64,000 nt of DNA from Motiliproteus sp036960175 (GTDB taxonomy: Bacteria > Pseudomonadota > Gammaproteobacteria > Pseudomonadales > Balneatricaceae). The first letter of the stretch is position 1, and the number at the start of each line of letters is the position of its first letter. This document shows positions 16,891 through 25,321 of the stretch, in pieces. Location: contig JBALWH010000020.1 in assembly GCA_036960175.1 (NCBI GenBank), positions 1 through 64,000 on the forward strand, given 5' to 3'. Made by a program: the position numbers and the translations under genes. The notes below the pieces were generated by a model, which saw only the letters and a program-made list of their open reading frames with translations, had not been told where the DNA came from and made no database searches.

Positions 16891-17619
16891 CTAGGTCAGT
16901 TCGACCATATAACGATGATGTTCGGTGTTGCAGCGGCTGACACGGAGTTCAATAGCTCGTCCCGACAGGGCACTGGCAGTGCGCTCGATTTCGAGCAGAG
17001 GTGTTCCCGCTTCTACGTTTAAGTGTTCGACCTCCTCCGCTGTAGCGCTCACGGCTTTAACCCGCTCCACGCTCTTCAACACGGATAGACCGTAGTCGCG
17101 TTGATAGAGGCTATAGAGAGAATTGGGGAACGGCTGCTTTTCGGCTATGTTGGGAAACAGGATCAGAGGCACGGATAAGACCTCGTAGATAACGGGTCGA
17201 TCATCGAGTTTGCGCAGACGCACAATTCTCGTTACTAGGTCTCCTGCATTCAGCCCCAGTCGCTGCATTTCCAATGCGTTTGCCGCAACATCTTCGGCGC
17301 TAAGAACTTCGCTTTCTGGAATGTTGCGCTGATCGTCGAGGCCCACCAGCCGAAAGAAGTGGAACAGCGCCTGCTCCTGAGTGTGCTCGGCTACAAAGGT
17401 CCCACGCCCTTGCCGGCGTACCACCAGTCGTTCCGCCGCCATCTCATCCAGCGCCTTACGCACGGTACCCTGGCTGACTTTGAGCTCTGCCGCCAGCTGA
17501 TTCTCACTGGGCAAGCCCATGCCTGGTGTCCAGACGTTGTCAATAAGCCGTTGCACCAGCAGTTGTTTGACCTGGGCATAAAGCGGAAGGAAATAGGTCG
17601 GGCTCTCTTCTGTTGCCAT
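16891..17619 (-). CDS. GntR/HutC-family transcriptional regulator (UTRA domain)
   Basis: The 242-residue repressor has an N-terminal winged helix (GLPSENQLAAELKVS, then SQGTVRKALDEM as recognition helix) and a C-terminal UTRA ligand domain. It is closely related to the regulator at 37490-38221; the recognition helices are identical over SQGTVRKALDEM, so both may bind the same operator. It lies between soeABC and hpsP on the minus strand, behind two terminators, so it is probably transcribed on its own. Ligand candidates are DHPS, sulfolactate or a downstream intermediate; this is inference from position. Confidence 0.87.
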   Translation of the reverse strand: MATEESPTYFLPLYAQVKQLLVQRLIDNVWTPGMGLPSENQLAAELKVSQGTVRKALDEMAAERLVVRRQGRGTFVAEHTQEQALFHFFRLVGLDDQRNIPESEVLSAEDVAANALEMQRLGLNAGDLVTRIVRLRKLDDRPVIYEVLSVPLILFPNIAEKQPFPNSLYSLYQRDYGLSVLKSVERVKAVSATAEEVEHLNVEAGTPLLEIERTASALSGRAIELRVSRCNTEHHRYMVELT

Positions 17620-17781
17620 GCTCTAACTTTACTAATAATTTACGTAACGCGACATGCGCCACTGAATCTGCATCATGCACCTTCCAGCATATTCAGGCAA
17701 GAAGGCTGTATATAAGAGAAGGTAGAAACCCGCCGTTTTTCAAGACAATCGGGATTTTTCAACCCGTCCACCCCCAGATAT

Positions 17782-17807
17782 AAAAAAAGGGGGACAGAAA
17801 GCCCCCC
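17782..17807 (-). terminator. Rho-independent terminator, distal of a tandem pair
   Basis: On the minus strand a GGGGG...CCCCC stem is followed by seven T residues. It is almost the same design as the hairpin at 17871-17897. Confidence 0.8.
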
Positions 17808-17870
17808 AAAAAGGACGCATTGCGCCGCTTAGGATATGGTAGAAAGCACTGGGATCAGCGCCTTCGTTTG

Positions 17871-17897
17871 AAAAAAAGGGGGGGACTCACGCCCCCC
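17871..17897 (-). terminator. Rho-independent terminator, proximal of a tandem pair
   Basis: On the minus strand a GGGGGGC...CCCCCCC stem with a short loop is followed by seven T residues, 193 nt past the hpsP stop. Together with 17782-17807 it would insulate the gntR gene from hps transcription. Confidence 0.82.
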
Positions 17898-18089
17898 AAA
17901 AGAGTGATAGATTTCGCTTAAAAACAATTCATATTATTAAATTCCAGGCACTTAAAAACTTAAACGCTGAGCCAAGGCTGTCCGTGACATCTCCGAACAA
18001 CACCTGGCGTATTTCTGTTATCGGGGAGTCATCCCTATAAGTCCAGAGTGAGGCGGATTCGCTCTGCCCTCACCCCGGCAACCAACTTT

Positions 18090-19085
18090 CTATGACGGAC
18101 AGAGCACAATCTTGGCCGCTGCGGTCTTGCCCTGGTCCAAGTCGATAAACGCCTGTGCGCCCTCCGCCAGGCTGCGGGTCTCTACCCAGGCCAGATCGCC
18201 TAGAATCCCGCTGTACAGCGCGTCCACGGCGGCTTGCATATCAACCTGGGTATAAGAGAACGCACCGATGAAGCTAATCTCGAACAGCGTTATCTTACGT
18301 ACGTCCAGCTCGCCGGCTGAATCGAGCAAGCCAACATGCACCAGAACCCCTCCGGGTTTGACTGCAGCCACTGAAGCCTGTCTGGTCATGCTGGCTCCAA
18401 CCGCATCGACCACCAGGTCAAAGCCATTCTGTTCCAGCTTTTCATCATCAATCGGGTTATGTACTTGGCAGCAACCGGTCGCTGCAGCCGTCTCCAACCG
18501 CAGCGGGTTAGTATCGCTAAGGACGATATCTCGACAGCCTTTGCTCCTCAGGAACAGCGCCACCAGCAGCCCGATCGAACCGGCACCGATCACCAGCGCC
18601 CGGCCTTCACTCAGCGGACGGCTAGTAACCTTCTCCGCCAGCGCCACGGCATGCAGAGCAGTAGCCGCAGGTTCCGCCAACGCGGCATGGACCGGGTTCA
18701 TATCTGCAGGAATCGGGATCAGGTTGGTTTCGGGTATCGTGGTCAGCTCGGCCAACGCTCCGGGCCGGGCCAGCCCGATCGCTGTGCGCTCGCTGCACAG
18801 ATTGGTACGACCCGTCAGACACTCATGACACTCGCCACAGGTGATCAGCGGGTTAAGCACCACTCGTTGCCCTTGGTAACGCCCCTCGACCACCACCCCA
18901 CAGGCCTCATGCCCCAGTACCAGCGGCGGAACGCGACGCGGATCATGGCCATGGTAAGCATGCATGTCAGAACCACAGATGCCGGCCGCCTCGATACGTA
19001 CCAAGGCATCACCAGGAGCCACCACAGGTACTGGTTCATCTCGGTGGGTGATCTCATTTTTAGCGGTATAGACCAGCGCTTTCAT
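18090..19085 (-). CDS. hpsP: HpsP-like zinc-dependent alcohol dehydrogenase
   Basis: This 331-residue medium-chain dehydrogenase has the GHEACG catalytic-zinc region, four structural-zinc cysteines (CGECHECLTGRTNLC) and a Rossmann motif VIGAGSIGLL. It resembles threonine and polyol dehydrogenases. Placement last in the order TRAP transporter, hpsN, hpsO, hpsP matches the DHPS cluster of Cupriavidus pinatubonensis, where HpsO and HpsP interconvert DHPS enantiomers through a 2-keto intermediate. AGGGGA precedes the ATG. The gene follows hpsO after about 127 nt. Substrate is assigned by context, not by active-site residues. Confidence 0.78.
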   Translation of the reverse strand: MKALVYTAKNEITHRDEPVPVVAPGDALVRIEAAGICGSDMHAYHGHDPRRVPPLVLGHEACGVVVEGRYQGQRVVLNPLITCGECHECLTGRTNLCSERTAIGLARPGALAELTTIPETNLIPIPADMNPVHAALAEPAATALHAVALAEKVTSRPLSEGRALVIGAGSIGLLVALFLRSKGCRDIVLSDTNPLRLETAAATGCCQVHNPIDDEKLEQNGFDLVVDAVGASMTRQASVAAVKPGGVLVHVGLLDSAGELDVRKITLFEISFIGAFSYTQVDMQAAVDALYSGILGDLAWVETRSLAEGAQAFIDLDQGKTAAAKIVLCPS

Positions 19086-19212
19086 GTTATTCCCCTTGTC
19101 CCAAGCTCCAACAATGCGATGGCACCGGGAGTCGCTTAGTGTTTTTTAAATACCGGTTTAAGACCGGTCTTTACGGCATTGGTAACGGCTATTAATAACA
19201 ACCAGTTAGTCA

Positions 19213-19983
19213 CTACTTGGCGGTAAACCCGCCATCAACGAACAGCACCTGGCCAGTGACGTAATCCGACGCTGCAGAGGCCAGAAACAGCAGAGGACCA
19301 TCCAGGTCGGTCAACCGACCGTTGCGGCCAATGGCGGTCTGGTCGGCCAGCTTTTGCGTCCGCTCCTTATCTTTGAACACCGCAGCGGTCAGCTCGGTCG
19401 GGAAGAACCCGGGAGCGATCGCGTTGCAGTTGATCCCCTCGGCCGACCAGGCCTCGGCCATGGCGCGAGTCATCTGCGCCACGCCGCCCTTAGAGGCGCC
19501 ATAAGGCAAACTGTTGGCAAAGGCCCGCTCGGACTGCAGGGATGCGATATTGATCACCCGCCCCCAACCTTTGGACTTCATCGCAGGAGCCAACGCTCGC
19601 GCCAGGAAAAACGGTGTTTTCAGGTTGATGCTGAGAGTCTGATCCCAGCTCTCAGGCGTGATCTCATCGACCGGCTGACGCAGATTCAATCCGGCCGCGT
19701 TGACCAGAATGTCCGGCGAACCGAAGGGCGCACTAGCTTGCTCGACTAGCTGATCGAGATTGGCAAGCTCGCTCAGGTCGGCAACCAACGCCGCCGCCTG
19801 CCCGCCTTGCGCCTCGATCAGCCGAACGCTTTCGTGCAGTGGTTCGGCGCGACGTGCCATCACCACCACTCGGGCGCCGGCACCGGCTAATGCCAATGCC
19901 ATCGCCCTGCCGATCCCCGAGTTGCCCCCGGTCACGAGGGCAACACGATCGGCCAAACTGAATGATTGCAGCTGGCTGGTCAT
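19213..19983 (-). CDS. hpsO: HpsO-like short-chain dehydrogenase
   Basis: The 256-residue short-chain dehydrogenase has the cofactor motif TGGNSGIGRAMA and the catalytic Tyr and Lys in YGASKGG, with the preceding catalytic Ser in NIASLQS. It would oxidise the C2 hydroxyl of one DHPS enantiomer to the ketone, for reduction by HpsP to the other enantiomer. It begins 2 nt after the hpsN stop, so the two are probably coupled. General resemblance is to gluconate 5-dehydrogenase-type enzymes; the DHPS role comes from the neighbours. Confidence 0.78.
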   Translation of the reverse strand: MTSQLQSFSLADRVALVTGGNSGIGRAMALALAGAGARVVVMARRAEPLHESVRLIEAQGGQAAALVADLSELANLDQLVEQASAPFGSPDILVNAAGLNLRQPVDEITPESWDQTLSINLKTPFFLARALAPAMKSKGWGRVINIASLQSERAFANSLPYGASKGGVAQMTRAMAEAWSAEGINCNAIAPGFFPTELTAAVFKDKERTQKLADQTAIGRNGRLTDLDGPLLFLASAASDYVTGQVLFVDGGFTAK

Positions 19984-19985
19984 TT

Positions 19986-21287
19986 TTAATATTCCAGTTT
20001 GAAAGTTTCGTTGGGGAAGTATTTGGCAAGACGATCGTCACCGGTGCGTGCATGAGCTTCCATCCCCTCCAAACGCGAGATCCGTGCAGTCACCGCAGCC
20101 ACTTCACGGTTAGCTTCACGGCTCAGGCGCTGATAAGAGACGACCTTGATGAATTTACCCGCCGACAAACCGCCGGTGTAACGGCCTGCACCCTTGGTTG
20201 GCAGGATATGGTTAGGACCTGAGCACTTGTCGCCAAAGGCGACAGTCGCTTCTTCACCGAGGAACAATGAACCGTAGTTGGTCAGGTTCTCCAGCCACCA
20301 GTCGAGATCTTTGGTCTGAATTTCCAGGTGCTCGGAGGCATATTCGTCGCTGACCTGAACCAATTCTTCACGGGTATCACACAGGATCACTTCACCGTAA
20401 TCGCGCCACGCCGTCGTTGCCGCTTCACGGGCGGTGTCAGGCAGCGCTGCGATCAAACCGGGCATCAGCGCGATGACCTTATCAGCCACTTCCTGGCTGC
20501 TGGTAAACAACCAAGCTGGGGTATCAGGACCATGCTCGGCCTGACCTACTAGATCAGAGGCAACAATCGCAGGGTCGGCGGTTTCATCGGCAATCACGGC
20601 GATCTCAGAAGGACCAGCGAACATATCGATACCAACGCGACCGAACAACTGACGCTTAGATTCCGCCACAAAACGATTACCCGGGCCGACAAGGATGTCA
20701 GCTGAATTACCGGTAAACAGACCGTTGGCCATCGAAGCGATCGCCTGAACACCACCCAGTGCTAGGATATGATCGGCACCACAGAGCTTCATGGTGTAAA
20801 GGATTGCAGGGTTAACACCCACACCCGGACGCGCCGGTGAACAGGCGACAACGTTTTTAACACCGGCAACCTTAGCGGTGGTGATACTCATGATCGCCGA
20901 TGCCACGTGCGAATAACGGCCACCCGGGACATAACAACCGGCGGTGTTCATAGGGATCAGCTTCTGACCGGCAAATAAGCCCGGTGACAGCTCGGTCTCG
21001 AACTCACTCATCGAGGCCAACTGCTTCTCCGCAAAATTACGCACCCGATCATGGGCGAACTGAAGGTCGTCCTTCATCTGCTGGGTGATAGATTTTGTCG
21101 CTTCGGCAATGGTCTCATCGGAGACCAGGATCTCACCGTCATACTTATCAAGCTGCTGCGTATACTCGCGTACTTTTTCTTCACCGCCGGCATCGATCGC
21201 GGCGAGCATATCGGTAACCAGCTTACTGACATCGTCGTGGCCGGTTGCTGCGGTTTTACTGGCTTTCTTCAGGTATTTGATAGTCAT
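19986..21287 (-). CDS. hpsN: HpsN, sulfopropanediol 3-dehydrogenase (histidinol dehydrogenase family)
   Basis: This 433-residue protein belongs to the histidinol dehydrogenase fold family but lies in a catabolic operon with a TRAP transporter. HpsN enzymes carry out the four-electron oxidation of DHPS to sulfolactate with two NAD. Recognisable parts are CGADHILALGGVQAIA and QAEHGPDTPAWLF, where HisD has EHGPLSQ, and zinc-ligand-type His residues. GGAG lies about 9 nt before the ATG. The 145-nt gap from the transporter genes may hold an extra promoter. No other his gene is nearby, which argues against histidine synthesis. Confidence 0.87.
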   Translation of the reverse strand: MTIKYLKKASKTAATGHDDVSKLVTDMLAAIDAGGEEKVREYTQQLDKYDGEILVSDETIAEATKSITQQMKDDLQFAHDRVRNFAEKQLASMSEFETELSPGLFAGQKLIPMNTAGCYVPGGRYSHVASAIMSITTAKVAGVKNVVACSPARPGVGVNPAILYTMKLCGADHILALGGVQAIASMANGLFTGNSADILVGPGNRFVAESKRQLFGRVGIDMFAGPSEIAVIADETADPAIVASDLVGQAEHGPDTPAWLFTSSQEVADKVIALMPGLIAALPDTAREAATTAWRDYGEVILCDTREELVQVSDEYASEHLEIQTKDLDWWLENLTNYGSLFLGEEATVAFGDKCSGPNHILPTKGAGRYTGGLSAGKFIKVVSYQRLSREANREVAAVTARISRLEGMEAHARTGDDRLAKYFPNETFKLEY

Positions 21288-21432
21288 GTTCTATGTCTCC
21301 AGATTACAGACTGTGTTTTATTTTTTGATCAATTTATGGATTACAGGGCCTTTTTCAGGCGCACGAATCCCTCGTAAACATTCGTTAACGATCGCGTTCT
21401 AGGTAAAAACAGGTTTAGTTAAAAGCGGCGCC

Positions 21433-22746
21433 TTATCCCAACGCCCAGAGTGACAGCTGAGGAACAAAGGCCAGCAGCAGCACCGTCGTAAGCATCGATA
21501 GCACGTAGGGCAGCGCGTGTTTCGCCACTTCCAATACCGGTGTACCACTGACGCCGGACACCACGAACAGGTTGAGACCCAACGGTGGGGTAATAAAACC
21601 GACCCCCAGAGCGGAAACCATCACGATGCAGAAGTGGATATCATCCATACCGATAGAGCGTGCCAGCGGCAGCAGGATCGGTGCAAGCACTACGATATTG
21701 GGTGTCGTTTCCATCACACAGCCGGCCAGGATCAGGATGCCGATCATGATCAATAGCAGCATGGTGGGATCGTCGGTCAACTCGGTCATCACCGCCACGA
21801 AAGTTTGCGGAATTTCCAGTACGGCCAGCGTTTGCGCCAACGGTAACGACATCGCGATAATCGGCAGGATCATGCCGTTGATCTTGGCCGAGCTGAGCAG
21901 CATCTTGGGAAAGTCGCGCCAAGTGATGGTCTTCTGCATAAAGCCGATACCCAAGCCGACGATTACCGCCACACCGGCCGCTTCGGTCGGGGTAAACATG
22001 CCCGAATAGATGCCACCCAAGATGATGAATGGAATCATCAGTGCATAACGACCGTCCCACAGCGCTTTGAGCCAACGTTTCATGGAGAACCCGGTCTTGG
22101 AATCTTCATAACCATTGATCGCATTGAGCACCACGTTGGTCAGCATGATAGTGGCCATGATCAGTAACCCAGGGATAGCCGCCGCCAGAAACAGCGTCGA
22201 TGCGGATATACCCAGGATCAGGCCAATGATGATGTAGGCGATCGATGGCGGTATCAGGATACCGGTACAGGAACCCGCCGCCACCAACGCACAGGCGTAC
22301 CCTTTGGGGTAACCCCGCTCCACCAGCCGATGGATGGTCATCCGCCCCACGGCTGCCGCACCTGCTGCATCAGATCCGGAGATGCAGGCAAAGAAGCCAC
22401 ACCCCAGCACCGTCGAAGTACCCAGTCCCGACTTGGCACTGCCGGCCGTCGCTTCGGCCACATCCAGCAGCTTATTAGACAGTCCGGTGCGCACCAACAC
22501 ATCGCCGGTCAGAATAAACAACGGGATCGCGATCAACGCGAACGCATCGATACCGTCGAACAGCGCTTCACCGAATAGCGACAGCGGCAACACCTCGGTC
22601 AGCGCCAGCATCCCCAGAGCACCCAGACCCAATACCACCCAGATCGGCACCGCCAAGACAATCATCGCGATCATCGCCATCACCGGCAGGTAGATAGCCG
22701 GTCCGTAGGAGACATCGGCGGCTTGTTCAATCATATAGTTGTACAT
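21433..22746 (-). CDS. hpsM: TRAP transporter large permease (HpsM-like)
   Basis: The 437-residue membrane protein has 12-13 predicted hydrophobic segments and DctM-family motifs such as GCGFFACISGSDAAGAAAVG and IGLILGISASTLFLAAAIPG. It is the sodium-coupled channel of a tripartite ATP-independent transporter. TAGGAG is about 8 nt before the ATG. The small permease gene lies 11 nt upstream and the binding protein just before it, an order equal to the hpsKLM naming. DHPS is the likely substrate by context. Confidence 0.87.
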   Translation of the reverse strand: MYNYMIEQAADVSYGPAIYLPVMAMIAMIVLAVPIWVVLGLGALGMLALTEVLPLSLFGEALFDGIDAFALIAIPLFILTGDVLVRTGLSNKLLDVAEATAGSAKSGLGTSTVLGCGFFACISGSDAAGAAAVGRMTIHRLVERGYPKGYACALVAAGSCTGILIPPSIAYIIIGLILGISASTLFLAAAIPGLLIMATIMLTNVVLNAINGYEDSKTGFSMKRWLKALWDGRYALMIPFIILGGIYSGMFTPTEAAGVAVIVGLGIGFMQKTITWRDFPKMLLSSAKINGMILPIIAMSLPLAQTLAVLEIPQTFVAVMTELTDDPTMLLLIMIGILILAGCVMETTPNIVVLAPILLPLARSIGMDDIHFCIVMVSALGVGFITPPLGLNLFVVSGVSGTPVLEVAKHALPYVLSMLTTVLLLAFVPQLSLWALG

Positions 22747-22757
22747 CTGTGTATCTC

Positions 22758-23273
22758 CTAATCGACCAGGCTATTGCCGGTAAACACCGTCCGGCCAGCA
22801 CCCAGGTCCTGGACATCCCGCCACATCGACTGCAGCAGTCGCACCGTGATCAAGGTGAAACCTAACGGCACCGCGATCAGGAACCAGGCTTTACTGATGC
22901 GCAAGCCATCGGTCACCGAACCGAATTCGATCGACGTCATCACCGGCTCGATCGAGACCCAAAGCGCCACGACTGCCAACAGCAGCGAGGCCAGGTCACC
23001 AAACAGATAGAGCGCCGCTTTGCTACGTCGACCCAGTGCGTTTAGCAGCACATCGATCCGGATATGCGAGCGGTTTCGAACCGCCAACGCCGCACCAAAC
23101 CAAGCCAGATAGATAAAGGAGTAACGCGCGATTTCTTCACCCCAGATGGAGGAATAACTGAGCCCGAAGCGACGAAGCACCTCCGACACGAGGGTCAACA
23201 CGATCATCGTATAGAACATCAGGCACAGCCAGCGTTCGCATTCCTGATCGAGCTTAGAAATAAATGCCTTCAT
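22758..23273 (-). CDS. hpsL: TRAP transporter small permease (HpsL-like)
   Basis: The 171-residue DctQ-family subunit has four transmembrane segments and the typical WGEEIARYSFIYLAWFGAAL motif. The start at 23273 is preferred over a frame start 18 nt upstream because GAGGTG lies about 5 nt before it. It pairs with the large permease 11 nt downstream to form the membrane part of the transporter. Confidence 0.86.
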   Translation of the reverse strand: MKAFISKLDQECERWLCLMFYTMIVLTLVSEVLRRFGLSYSSIWGEEIARYSFIYLAWFGAALAVRNRSHIRIDVLLNALGRRSKAALYLFGDLASLLLAVVALWVSIEPVMTSIEFGSVTDGLRISKAWFLIAVPLGFTLITVRLLQSMWRDVQDLGAGRTVFTGNSLVD

Positions 23274-23364
23274 AACACACCTCACGTACAAAGCCGTGTA
23301 GTTGTGAATATCGAGCCGAGAGGGGCTAAATCGCCCATCCCGACCCTCCAGATAGCCTCAGGTT

Positions 23365-24519
23365 TTATACGTCGTGAACGTAGTAACGTCCGCGGGTATT
23401 GGCCGCCTTTAGCAACTTGTTGAAGGTCTCTAGGGAACCCGCCAGCTCTATCTTGGTCTCGTCCCAGATCGGCAACTGATGGCCAGCCTTGGCCACCCAT
23501 TGGGCCAACTCGTCTTCGGTGGGGGAATAGAACTCGACGCCGTTTTTAGCCAGTTCAGACATCGCATAGGCGCGTGCTGCAGGTACTTTGGCGAGGTTCT
23601 GGTGGGAGGTGACTTCACTAGCCCGTTCGATCCCTTCCTGAACATCCTTTGGCAGGCTGTTGAACCATTTCAGGTTACAGGAGAACACTTGGGCATCGGG
23701 AACCGAACGGATAAAGCTGACCGAGGAAAGCACGTCCTTGAAGCCAAAGATATTGAGCGCCTCTACCGAAGGGTCAAGAGCATCGGCAACGCCTTGCTTG
23801 ATCGCGGATGGTGTTTCACCCCAAGCGACCGGCGTCGGATTGGCTCCGAGGAGGCGGTAGAACTGCTGCAGAATCTTCGAACCAGGAACCCGGAACTTTA
23901 CGCCCTTAAGATCATCTGGCGTACGAACAATGCCTTCGCGCCCCTTACGGACCGCAACCACCCGTGGATCGATACAGACGTACCAGAGCGCCTTAAAGCC
24001 ACGCGCTGCAAGCTTGGGATCGACTTCATCCTTCCAGGTCTGAGAGTTGACTAGATTGATGAATTTTTGGTTCTCACCACACCAGTAGGGGACATTGATC
24101 AGATCGACCACTGGCGCAAAGGATGCAAAATTTGATAGGGAGTGCTGGGCCGCCTGAATGGTGCCCTGCTGAACTTTCTGAGCCAGAGCGCCACCAGCAC
24201 CCAACTGACCACCCGGAGCCAGCTTGACGTAAACCTGACCGTTGGTCAGGTTTTGGATATTCTCTTTGAAGTCGAGCTGCATAATGGGGTAACTACGCGA
24301 TGCACCCAGGATATAGGCGGTGGCGATAGTCATGGTATATTTTGCGGCTTTTTTACGCTCCTGCTCTTCTTTGGAGACGGCCGCAGTCGCTTCAGCTGAA
24401 ACCAGCGCACCAGCAGCGCCGGCTACCACTGCGGCGGTAAAGCCAGCTTTACCCATGGTGCTAAAAAAGTTACGACGTTCGATCGACGGGACAGTTTCAT
24501 CTTGGATTTTTTTTGTCAT
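23365..24519 (-). CDS. hpsK: TRAP transporter substrate-binding protein (HpsK-like)
   Basis: The 384-residue periplasmic receptor belongs to the DctP family. It has a twin-arginine-like export signal (ERRNFFSTMGKAGF, then a hydrophobic stretch ending EATAA). GGAG about 7 nt before 24519 fixes the start; a frame four codons longer has no such site. The ligand-site region contains GVKFRVPGSKI with the conserved Arg that binds a carboxylate or, here, presumably the sulfonate. It heads the hpsKLM transporter genes, and the small membrane protein gene at 24678-24953 lies upstream on the same strand. Confidence 0.87.
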   Translation of the reverse strand: MTKKIQDETVPSIERRNFFSTMGKAGFTAAVVAGAAGALVSAEATAAVSKEEQERKKAAKYTMTIATAYILGASRSYPIMQLDFKENIQNLTNGQVYVKLAPGGQLGAGGALAQKVQQGTIQAAQHSLSNFASFAPVVDLINVPYWCGENQKFINLVNSQTWKDEVDPKLAARGFKALWYVCIDPRVVAVRKGREGIVRTPDDLKGVKFRVPGSKILQQFYRLLGANPTPVAWGETPSAIKQGVADALDPSVEALNIFGFKDVLSSVSFIRSVPDAQVFSCNLKWFNSLPKDVQEGIERASEVTSHQNLAKVPAARAYAMSELAKNGVEFYSPTEDELAQWVAKAGHQLPIWDETKIELAGSLETFNKLLKAANTRGRYYVHDV

Positions 24520-24677
24520 TATATTCTCCAATTTAATTATCTAGATCTGAGTGATTTTTTGCTTTACTGCGTCTTTTTTTAAACTCCGTTAGCTGCTTCA
24601 AACTTATTCGCCAAGCCACAACCTCAACTCTCACTCCCTAAGCCACGCTAAAACATGAAACCGGGAGGGAAGTAAGT

Positions 24678-24953
24678 TCAGGGTTCGTCCGACTCATTCA
24701 ACAAAATGAACACAACGAACCCGATCGCGGAGCCGAACAACATCAGAAACTCCCAAAGGTCAGCGAGGTAGGGAACATCTACGGCATGCTGAATGGCCAT
24801 CATGCCCAACAGGATATTGATCACATAGCCGGCAAATAGGAGGGTAGAGACCAGCAATAAAGGCCGAGCCCTGAGTTTTGAACGTTGGTCGCCCATAGAT
24901 AATTCCGTCAGTACTCGATTCCGTTCGGATAAGTTCATGTTACCGCCGTTCAT
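24678..24953 (-). CDS. Small two-helix membrane protein at the head of the hps operon
   Basis: The 91-residue product has two hydrophobic segments (about residues 31-52 and 64-84) and a charged N terminus; it ends NESDEP. It is the first gene on the minus strand after the LacI operators and lies 158 nt before hpsK. AGGGGG precedes the ATG; a second ATG six codons in is possible. I do not recognise the family. The position suggests a role with the TRAP transporter. Confidence 0.65.
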   Translation of the reverse strand: MNGGNMNLSERNRVLTELSMGDQRSKLRARPLLLVSTLLFAGYVINILLGMMAIQHAVDVPYLADLWEFLMLFGSAIGFVVFILLNESDEP

Positions 24954-25118
24954 AATGGCCCCCTAAGTTTCGGTAATTCCTATAACAAGCTTGCGGATGG
25001 CATTCGGTCGGTGGCATTACCAGCTCAGTGCTGTCCTGCCGGTGATTCATCAGAGCGAGGCTTAAAGGTGTCTCAAACTGATATTTAAATGCATCTCTCT
25101 GTACCTGTTAAAACCCAC

Positions 25119-25132
25119 TGTAAGCGCTTACA
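25119..25132. promoter_or_regulatory. LacI-family operator, site 1
   Basis: TGTAAGCGCTTACA is a perfect 14-bp palindrome with the central CpG typical of LacI/GalR-family operators. It lies 28 bp centre to centre from site 2. Confidence 0.85.
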
Positions 25133-25146
25133 TTTCTCAAGTCAAG

Positions 25147-25160
25147 CGTAAGCGCTTACA
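25147..25160. promoter_or_regulatory. LacI-family operator, site 2
   Basis: CGTAAGCGCTTACA contains the same 12-bp perfect palindrome GTAAGCGCTTAC as site 1. The two sites would allow one tetramer or two dimers to control both divergent promoters. Confidence 0.85.
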
Positions 25161-25321
25161 TTTTGTTGCGTTTGACCATCAGACATAAGGATAAACTGAT
25201 GCTGAGATTGTTCGGAAAGCCCCCACATAAACAAAGGAACATGCTAAAGGTGGTGTTTTTTGCTATATTTCCGACATGATTTTTAGAATTTCATCTATCA
25301 ACACAGCACTGCGGAGTTTGA

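Larger units (their letters stand above)
17620..18089. other. Gene-free region after hpsP
   Basis: This 470-nt stretch separates hpsP from the GntR gene. It holds the gntR promoter region (17620-17720, including a half operator-like TATATAAGA near 17709) and two terminators described separately. The segment 17898-18089 shows no gene. Confidence 0.5.
24954..25321. promoter_or_regulatory. Divergent promoter region of the hps operon and the LacI-type gene
   Basis: This 368-nt gene-free region separates the minus-strand hps operon from the plus-strand lacI-type gene. Two perfect palindromes of LacI type at 25119-25160 and a partial site at the start of the regulator gene (AGTAAGCGCT near 25331) indicate autoregulation and control of the hps genes. 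Confidence 0.7.

Noticed and set aside
19986..21287. Histidinol dehydrogenase for histidine synthesis
   Set aside because: It stands with a TRAP transporter and two further dehydrogenases and no his genes; the HpsN reading explains the context better.
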